This document shows positions 4,577 to 9,096 of a DNA stretch of 9,096 bases, piece after piece (the stretch's first letter is position 1; each line of letters opens with the position of its first letter). The position numbers and the translations under genes were made by a program. The notes under the pieces are model-generated. The model did no database searches. It was not told the DNA's origin and was given only the letters and a program-made list of their open reading frames with translations. Source of the stretch: Acidimicrobiia bacterium (lineage in GTDB: Bacteria; Actinomycetota; Acidimicrobiia; Acidimicrobiales; Ilumatobacteraceae); NCBI GenBank assembly GCA_013815505.1, contig JACDGA010000054.1, forward strand, positions 1 through 9,096, written 5' to 3'.

Positions 4577-7035
4577 TGACGCCCGTGGGCTCATCGATCG
4601 GCGACGGCGTGCCCGCACGGCGCGCCATCCTGCGGTGGGCGATCCGGCTCTTCCGCCGCGAGTGGCGCCACCAGACCCTGGTGCTCGTCCTGCTCGCCCT
4701 GGCCGTCAGCGCCGCCGTAGCCGGCGGCACGGCCGCGCACACCCTGGCTCGGGGACGCAGCAGCGCCACCTTCGGCTCAGCCGACCACCACCTCCGCCTC
4801 GACGGATCCGACGAGCGGGCGCTCCAGGACACCGTGGCGGCGGCGACTGCCTGGTTCGACGAAACTGATCTGATCGAGCGCGGGGCGTTCGAGGTGCCCG
4901 GCCTGTCTGACCCGGTCGAGCTACGCGCCCAGGACCCCGACGGGAAGCTCGGGTCGTCGATGCTCGGACTTCGCACCGGGCGCTACCCGACCGGCAGCGC
5001 CGAGATCGCGGTGACCGACGGGGCGGCCGGCGACCTCGGAGTCGATGTCGGCGGCGCGGTGGATCTGGGCGGTATCGAGCGAGCCGTCGTCGGCGTCGTC
5101 GAGAACCCGTGGGACCTCGGCGACGAGTTCGTCCTCCTCGCTCCTGGCGACCTCGGGGCACCGGCGTCAATCACGATCCTCGTCGGCGACGGCGCCGACC
5201 GCGTCGAGTCGTTCAAGTCGCCGAACGACGCCGTCGCCGAGATCGGCGAGCGCGCCGCCAACGAGGATCTCGTGGCTGCCGTCGGTCTGCTCGGCGCGAT
5301 CGAGATCGGACTGCTCTTCGTCGGTCTCGTCGCTGCCACCGGTTTCGTCGTTGTCGCCCAGCGGCGCCTGCGTCAGCTCGGCATGCTCGCTGCGGTGGGA
5401 GCATCCGAGGCTCACCTCCGCCTTGTCGTCGTGGCCAACGGCGCCGTCGTCGGCGCCACTGCGGCGCTGGCGGGCACCGCACTGGGCGTTGCGTTCTGGT
5501 TCGTAGCCGCGCCCTACGTCGGTGAGGCAGCGGGCCAGCGGCTCGACCGGTTCGATCTGCCGTGGTGGCTCGTCGGGGCCGTGGCCGTGCTCGCCGCGGT
5601 CACCGCCACGGCGGCGGCATGGTGGCCGGCGAGGGTCGTGGCGCGAGTGCCGATCACCCGCGCACTCTCCGGGCGCCCGCCCCGAGATGAACCGGCGCGC
5701 CGATCAGCGGTGGTCGCCGGCGCGCTGCTCGCAGCCGGCACTGCATGTCTCGTGGTGGCCGGAGACGTCGCCGACGATTTCGCGATCTACTGGACGAACG
5801 TGTTCCTCACCGCGGTCGGCACATTGGCGATCGCCGCCGGCGTGCTGCTCCTCAGCCCGCTCGCGCTCGGTGCCGCGGCACGGATCGCCAAGGGGCTGTC
5901 GGTCGCGCCTCGGTTGGCGCTCCGGGACCTCGCCCGGTACCAGGCCCGATCCGGGGTCTCACTCGCCGCCATCAGCCTCGCCCTCGGCATCGCCGCCGGC
6001 ATCATCGTCGCCACCACCGCTGCCGAACACAGCGCGGCCGAGGGCAACCTGTCGGACCGTCAGCTACTCGTGCGGACGGGGCCGGGGGAGGTGCCGTTCG
6101 TTCCCGAGTGGACCCCGGGTGGGCTGGCCGCGGCCGACGACAGCGTCGAGCGGATCGCCGCCGCGCTCGACGATGCGACGGTGCTGGCGCTCGACGTGGC
6201 GATGGACCCCAGCGTGGAACCGGTCCGCGGCGAGCGCGAGGTCATCACGTTGGGGGACGAGATCGGCGGTGGGCGTGTCGACGTCGCAGTGGTCTACGTG
6301 GCCACTCCCGAACTGCTCGCACACCTCGGCCTCGACCCCTCGGCCGTTGCTTCGGGTACCGAGCTCATCACCTCCGAGTCCGGCCGCGTCAGCTACTCCG
6401 GTGCGCGCGACCCGGCGACCGGGGGGTTCCCCCCGCAGGCGGCGATGAACGTCGAGGTCGTCGACGAGAGCTTGACGTCGCTGCCTGCCGCGCTGATCAT
6501 GCCCGACGCGCTACGCCAGCGGGGCTGGGTGACCACCAGGGCAGGGTGGCTGGTCGAGACTGCCCGGCCGCTGACCGGCGACGAGCGCGCTGCAGCCCGA
6601 GATCTCGCAGCCAGTGGCGATCTGACGATCGAGGCGCGGCGGGACCAGGGAGGCATCGGTCGGCTGCGCACAGCTGCCACGCTCCTCGGTGTGCTGCTGG
6701 CGATGGGCGTGCTCGCCATGACGACGGGGCTGTTGCGTACCGAGGCCGGCGGCCAGCTGCGGACCTTGACGGCCAACGGCGCGACGAGCACGACCCGCCG
6801 CGGCGTGACCGCAGCGACGACCGGGGGCCTGTGCCTGCTCGGCGCTGCACTCGGCACCGCCGGCGCCTACCTCGTCTTGACCGCCGGCGCGCACGACGGC
6901 ATCGGCGCCCTCACCCCGGTGCCAGTCGTCCATCTCGGCATCCTGGTCATCGTCCTCCCGACCGTCACCGCCGCAGTGGCATGGCTCCTGGGCGGACGCG
7001 AACCGCTTGCCATCGCCCGCCAGACGACCGAATGA
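4576..7035 (+). CDS. FtsX/MacB-like ABC transporter permease, duplicated FtsX domains
   Basis: This 819-residue membrane protein pairs with the preceding ATPase. About ten hydrophobic segments are visible: near residues 33-54, then an extracytoplasmic stretch to about 230; 234-262, 282-312 and 329-350 (first FtsX core); 375-398 and 407-437; 459-483 followed by a second large extracytoplasmic stretch; and 696-720, 742-772 and 782-807 (second core). The typical FtsX pattern of RRLRQLGMLAAVGAS after the second segment couples to the ATPase, and a degenerate copy (LRTLTANGATS) occurs in the second half. The extracytoplasmic parts are acidic and resemble the MacB periplasmic core type only loosely. 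ATG 4576 overlaps the ATPase stop by one base. No outer-membrane or adaptor partner is nearby, as expected for an actinobacterium. The likely role is export of, or response to, a peptide, lipid or drug; the substrate is unknown. Confidence 0.88.
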   Translation: MTPVGSSIGDGVPARRAILRWAIRLFRREWRHQTLVLVLLALAVSAAVAGGTAAHTLARGRSSATFGSADHHLRLDGSDERALQDTVAAATAWFDETDLIERGAFEVPGLSDPVELRAQDPDGKLGSSMLGLRTGRYPTGSAEIAVTDGAAGDLGVDVGGAVDLGGIERAVVGVVENPWDLGDEFVLLAPGDLGAPASITILVGDGADRVESFKSPNDAVAEIGERAANEDLVAAVGLLGAIEIGLLFVGLVAATGFVVVAQRRLRQLGMLAAVGASEAHLRLVVVANGAVVGATAALAGTALGVAFWFVAAPYVGEAAGQRLDRFDLPWWLVGAVAVLAAVTATAAAWWPARVVARVPITRALSGRPPRDEPARRSAVVAGALLAAGTACLVVAGDVADDFAIYWTNVFLTAVGTLAIAAGVLLLSPLALGAAARIAKGLSVAPRLALRDLARYQARSGVSLAAISLALGIAAGIIVATTAAEHSAAEGNLSDRQLLVRTGPGEVPFVPEWTPGGLAAADDSVERIAAALDDATVLALDVAMDPSVEPVRGEREVITLGDEIGGGRVDVAVVYVATPELLAHLGLDPSAVASGTELITSESGRVSYSGARDPATGGFPPQAAMNVEVVDESLTSLPAALIMPDALRQRGWVTTRAGWLVETARPLTGDERAAARDLAASGDLTIEARRDQGGIGRLRTAATLLGVLLAMGVLAMTTGLLRTEAGGQLRTLTANGATSTTRRGVTAATTGGLCLLGAALGTAGAYLVLTAGAHDGIGALTPVPVVHLGILVIVLPTVTAAVAWLLGGREPLAIARQTTE

Positions 7036-7106
7036 CGTCCAGCACCGCGGCGTGGCGACGCCTGTGCCGCTGCAGGTGACGCCGGACCGCGGCGGATGGT
7101 CGGCGA

Positions 7107-7123
7107 CCCGTCGTGACGACGGG
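7107..7123. terminator. GC-rich hairpin between convergent genes, possible bidirectional terminator
   Basis: A perfect 7-bp inverted repeat, CCCGTCG and CGACGGG with a 3-nt loop TGA, lies in the 94-bp gap between the permease stop (7035) and the VOC gene stop (7130). No T-tract follows on either strand. It would therefore be a non-canonical terminator, as is common in high-GC genomes, or simply a stable hairpin at both mRNA ends. Confidence 0.45.
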
Positions 7124-7129
7124 AGAACC

Positions 7130-7510
7130 TCAGCCGGCCATCTGCCACAGACCCATGAGGTTGCCCTCGGAGTCCTTGAAGTAGGCGGCGAAGCCCATGT
7201 CACCGACGGCCGACTTCGGCTCGACCGTGGAGCCACCGTGTGCCTCGACCTCGGCCAGCGTGGCGTCGATGTCGTCGACGGCGAGGGTGATCACGGGTGT
7301 CGCCACATGCTCGAGACGCTGCATCATCCCGCCACCGATGTAGCCGGGCTCGTTCGGCATCCCGTCGTCGCCGGCGGGACCCGTGGCGACGATGTTGTAC
7401 CCCATCTCGGGCATCGGCTGGATCTGCCAGTCGAACACCTCTCGATAGAAGCCGAGCGCCCGCTCGGCGTCGTCGAACGGCACCTCGAAGTGAACGACGC
7501 GTGCACTCAT
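7130..7510 (-). CDS. VOC-family protein (glyoxalase/bleomycin-resistance/dioxygenase fold)
   Basis: This 126-residue protein consists of one VOC module pair. It opens with VVHFEVPFDDAERALGFYREVFDWQ, the standard first beta-alpha unit with His7 as a probable metal ligand. In the second half, VITLAVDDIDATLAEVEAHGG begins the repeat, and AAYFKDSEGNLMGLWQ ends it in the usual DPxGN-like turn (here DSEGN). The middle segment YIGGGMMQR is typical of the small uncharacterised VOC enzymes of actinobacteria. The start is well set: AGGAGGAG lies 6 nt before the ATG (complement of 7517-7524). The gene follows the CsbD gene but is separated from it by a terminator, so it may have its own promoter or depend on read-through. 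VOC members include glyoxalases, dioxygenases and antibiotic-binding proteins. No specific reaction can be assigned. Confidence 0.9.
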   Translation of the reverse strand: MSARVVHFEVPFDDAERALGFYREVFDWQIQPMPEMGYNIVATGPAGDDGMPNEPGYIGGGMMQRLEHVATPVITLAVDDIDATLAEVEAHGGSTVEPKSAVGDMGFAAYFKDSEGNLMGLWQMAG

Positions 7511-7552
7511 GATCTGCTCCTCCTGTCGGGCCGTCCCCCTGACCGCCCGGCA

Positions 7553-7594
7553 TGAAAAAGTAACAGGCCGGCCGCCACCAGTGGCGACCGGCCC
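7553..7594 (-). terminator. Intrinsic terminator downstream of the CsbD-like gene
   Basis: Reading the minus strand, a strong hairpin (7593-7566) pairs GGCCGG and TGGCG-type arms (six plus five pairs around one mismatch, 4-nt loop). Six nt further on comes a run of five T (7559-7555). It lies 23 nt after the CsbD stop, which fits a rho-independent terminator for the small stress genes. There is no T-tract in the plus direction. Confidence 0.72.
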
Positions 7595-7615
7595 GTTCGC
7601 GCTGTGAGCGGTGTC

Positions 7616-7777
7616 TCAGCGGCGGTTGATGGCGTTCTTGATCTTGTCGATGAAGCCCTTCAGGCCACCGCTCGCCTGGTCGACCTTGCCCTCCCTGCGG
7701 AGTCGGTCGTTGTCGGTCAGGTCGCCTGCGGCTTCCTTCATCCGGCCCTTGGTCTCGTCGGTGTTGCCACTACTCAT
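7616..7777 (-). CDS. CsbD-like stress-response protein
   Basis: This 53-residue, highly charged protein has the CsbD-family pattern: TDETKGRMKEAAGDLTDNDRL, a Lys/Glu-rich amphipathic helix, then EGKVDQASGGLKGFIDKIKNAI. It is small, soluble and predicted helical, with no Cys or Trp. CsbD proteins are abundant general-stress proteins of unknown biochemical role. The B. subtilis founder is controlled by sigma B. ATG 7777 is chosen because AAGGAG lies 6 nt upstream (complement of 7784-7789). The longer open frame to 7858 covers the intergenic region and the end of the upstream small gene and has no family sequence. It lies 52 bp after the GPGG membrane gene on the same strand and ends at a strong terminator. 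Co-expression of the two from the stress-type promoter near 8046-8072 is inferred. Confidence 0.9.
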   Translation of the reverse strand: MSSGNTDETKGRMKEAAGDLTDNDRLRREGKVDQASGGLKGFIDKIKNAINRR

Positions 7778-7829
7778 GGTGCGCTCCTTCGTTTGTCGCT
7801 CTCTCCAAGGATAAGGATCGAGGCGTTCG

Positions 7830-7985
7830 TCAGTGCCGCCTGCTGAAGATGCTGACACCGCCGGGACCGACGAGCAGTCCGAGTGCGATCAGCACGATGC
7901 CGAGGATGATCTGCTCCTGGAACAGCTGGACGATGCCCACGATCACGAGGATCGCAGCAATGATCCACAGGATCGTTGCATTCAT
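7830..7985 (-). CDS. Small GPGG-motif membrane protein
   Basis: This 51-residue gene is easily missed because of its size. It encodes two hydrophobic helices, ATILWIIAAILVIVGIVQLF (about residues 3-22) and IILGIVLIALGLLVG (about 26-40). They are joined by a short polar turn QEQ and followed by the motif GPGGVSIF and a basic tail SRRH. This is the layout of the small actinobacterial membrane proteins named for their GPGG motif; their function is unknown to me. The start ATG 7985 is preceded on the minus strand by AAGGGAAG at 8002-7995, about 9 nt away. The next gene downstream encodes a CsbD-like stress protein. A SigF/SigB-type promoter lies about 60 nt upstream, so a role at the membrane under stress is a reasonable inference. 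The topology is probably a hairpin with both ends on the same side. Confidence 0.82.
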   Translation of the reverse strand: MNATILWIIAAILVIVGIVQLFQEQIILGIVLIALGLLVGPGGVSIFSRRH

Positions 7986-8045
7986 TGGTGGTGCTTCCCT
8001 TTCAATGGGATCACGGGGACGCGCGGTTGCGACCCGGAGGGGGTC

Positions 8046-8072
8046 ATACCCCTGCTCTGGGAGAACGAAACC
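8046..8072 (-). promoter_or_regulatory. Predicted SigF/SigB-type general-stress promoter
   Basis: On the minus strand GGTTT (8072-8068) and GGGTAT (8051-8046) are separated by 16 nt. This matches the consensus GGTTT-N15-17-GGGTA reported for mycobacterial SigF and similar streptomycete SigB-like promoters. It lies in the gap between the topoisomerase stop (8079) and the GPGG membrane gene. Transcription would start near 8038, giving a leader of about 53 nt. Its position before stress-associated small genes adds support. Confidence 0.6.
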
Positions 8073-8078
8073 GTCCAG

Positions 8079-9080
8079 TCATGCCTCGAGCAGTTTGCGC
8101 ACGGCCGTCTCGAGGTCGGACTGACGGCGAGCGGGGGAGCGATGCGCTCGCTCGGCGACGTCGCGGATCGTGACACCCTCCTCGTACCGGTCGATCACCC
8201 TTGGATCGATGTAGGAGTTGCGGGCGATCGTCGGCGTGTTGCCGAGGTACTCGGCGACCTCCTTGACCGCCTCGCGCACCGCCCGGGTTCGCGACGCCTT
8301 CGTGTCGCCGGGCTCGTCGGACATCGCCAGCGCGGCTGCGGCGAGCACCGTGGCGTGCCACGTGCGGAAGTCCTTCGCCGTGAGATCCCCACCGATGAGA
8401 TCGTCGAGGTAGCGGTTGACGTGGACGGCGTCGAGATCGCTCCAGCGACGCTCGTCGCGAAAGGCGAGCAGCTTGTCGCCTCCGCCACGTCGCCGGCGCA
8501 GCACGTCCAGCGCATCGATCACGTCCGCGTCATCGATCTCGATGGAGTGCTCGATCCCTGACTTGCCCGTGAACGTGAACATGAGGCGGTCGCGGTCCTT
8601 GCGGACGTGACGCTTCTCGAGCGTCGTCAGGCCAAAGCTCCCGTGCTGGTCGGTGTAGACGTCGTTGCCGATGCGGAAGTATCCGAGGTCGAGCAACCGC
8701 ACGGCGATTGCCGCCACACGCTCGCGCGGCATCCCCTCGATGCCGAGGTCGCGGGTGACGGTGCGTCGTGCTGCCGGCAGCTTCGCTGCCACCTCGGTGA
8801 CACGAGTGAACTTCTTGCGGTCTCGCTGCTCACGCCACACAGGGTGATACAGGTACTGGCGCCGCCCGGCCTCGTCGGTGCCGACGGCTTGCAGGTGGCC
8901 GTTGTCGACAGGGCAGATCCACACTTCCTGCCATGCCGGCGGGATCACGAGCGACTTGATCCGCTCGACATCGCGGCCGCTCAACCGGCGACCGTCCTGA
9001 TCCCAGAACGTGAAGCCCTTGCCCGCACGACGACGGGTCCATCCAGGTGCTGCCGCCGACACACGCCGCAGGCGGGCCAT
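8079..9080 (-). CDS. DNA topoisomerase IB (poxvirus-like bacterial type)
   Basis: This 333-residue enzyme should relax supercoiled DNA by transient 3'-phosphotyrosyl nicking, without ATP. The small N-terminal domain includes GFTFWDQDGRRL, IPPAWQEVWICP and the characteristic QYLYHPVWREQRDRKKF segment (75-91). The catalytic domain shows R136 (YFRIGND), K173 (FTGKSG), R239 (KDFRTWHAT), N281 (LGNTPTIAR) and the nucleophile Y290 (SYIDPRV). Vaccinia enzyme has His at the N281 position. Asn there is known from bacterial relatives such as Deinococcus radiodurans TopIB, whose length and spacing match. ATG 9080 is preceded by a purine-rich GGGGAGGGG on the minus strand at the window edge, a fair ribosome-binding site. 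It is transcribed towards the small stress genes, but a separate promoter follows it, so it need not be in their unit. Confidence 0.95.
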   Translation of the reverse strand: MARLRRVSAAAPGWTRRRAGKGFTFWDQDGRRLSGRDVERIKSLVIPPAWQEVWICPVDNGHLQAVGTDEAGRRQYLYHPVWREQRDRKKFTRVTEVAAKLPAARRTVTRDLGIEGMPRERVAAIAVRLLDLGYFRIGNDVYTDQHGSFGLTTLEKRHVRKDRDRLMFTFTGKSGIEHSIEIDDADVIDALDVLRRRRGGGDKLLAFRDERRWSDLDAVHVNRYLDDLIGGDLTAKDFRTWHATVLAAAALAMSDEPGDTKASRTRAVREAVKEVAEYLGNTPTIARNSYIDPRVIDRYEEGVTIRDVAERAHRSPARRQSDLETAVRKLLEA

Positions 9081-9096
9081 CGCTCAGCCCCTCCCC

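Noticed and set aside
5745..7079. A 444-codon plus-strand frame inside the permease gene
   Set aside because: The translation is Arg/Pro-rich low-complexity sequence, whereas the overlapping frame gives a normal membrane permease.
7778..7829. A separate promoter for the CsbD-like gene (TATCCT on the minus strand, 7813-7808)
   Set aside because: The position 17 nt upstream reads GCACTG, which is no -35 element, and no GTTT/GGGTA pair is found. Co-transcription from the upstream promoter is simpler.
7833..8561. A 242-codon plus-strand frame opposite the small membrane gene and the topoisomerase
   Set aside because: The minus strand encodes clear TopIB catalytic motifs and a clean two-helix membrane protein. 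The plus-strand product shows no recognisable family.
1..9096. Mobile element, CRISPR, phage or defence system
   Set aside because: No transposase, integrase, direct-repeat array, nuclease/methylase pair or tRNA was found on either strand, and codon use is uniform.

Overview
The base composition (high GC throughout, GC-rich third codon positions), the PadR/ABC/FtsX-type exporter module, the tiny GPGG-motif membrane protein, the CsbD-like stress protein and a promoter matching the actinobacterial SigF/SigB consensus all point to an actinobacterial (Actinomycetota) chromosome. An Acidimicrobiia-like member is plausible, but I cannot prove the lineage from this window. I saw no insertion sequence, phage gene, tRNA, rRNA or CRISPR array. 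Base and codon use look uniform, so nothing argues for recent transfer.

Region 1 (1-3123, + strand) is a sugar-acid catabolic cluster. It holds the C-terminal part of a PfkB-family kinase (probable 2-keto-3-deoxygluconate kinase), a class I KDPG/KHG-type aldolase, a GntR regulator of the FadR/FCD class, a short-chain dehydrogenase and a homologue of the Anabaena sensory rhodopsin transducer (ASRT). The kinase and aldolase together would turn 2-keto-3-deoxygluconate into pyruvate and glyceraldehyde 3-phosphate. The dehydrogenase would act on a related sugar or sugar acid, and the FCD regulator would sense a small carboxylate of the pathway. No rhodopsin is seen. The ASRT-like protein is therefore more likely a small ligand-binding protein of carbohydrate metabolism than a light-signalling partner.

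Region 2 (about 3211-7035, + strand) is a PadR regulator followed by an ABC ATPase and an 819-residue FtsX/MacB-like permease, with start and stop codons overlapping at each junction. The promoter region carries a perfect 11-bp palindrome over the probable -10 box. It also has an 8-codon mini-ORF, possibly leaderless, whose stop overlaps the PadR start.

Region 3 (7130-9080, - strand) converges on region 2. In transcription order it holds a poxvirus-like bacterial topoisomerase IB, a 51-residue GPGG-motif membrane protein, a 53-residue CsbD-like protein with a clear intrinsic terminator, and a VOC (glyoxalase-fold) protein. A GGTTT-N16-GGGTA promoter lies between the topoisomerase and the small membrane gene. 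It suggests that the two small genes form a general-stress transcription unit.

Most genes here are recognisable families. The points most worth following are the ASRT homologue in a sugar-acid operon, the stress-sigma promoter before the two small genes, and the unusual 5' end of the PadR operon.
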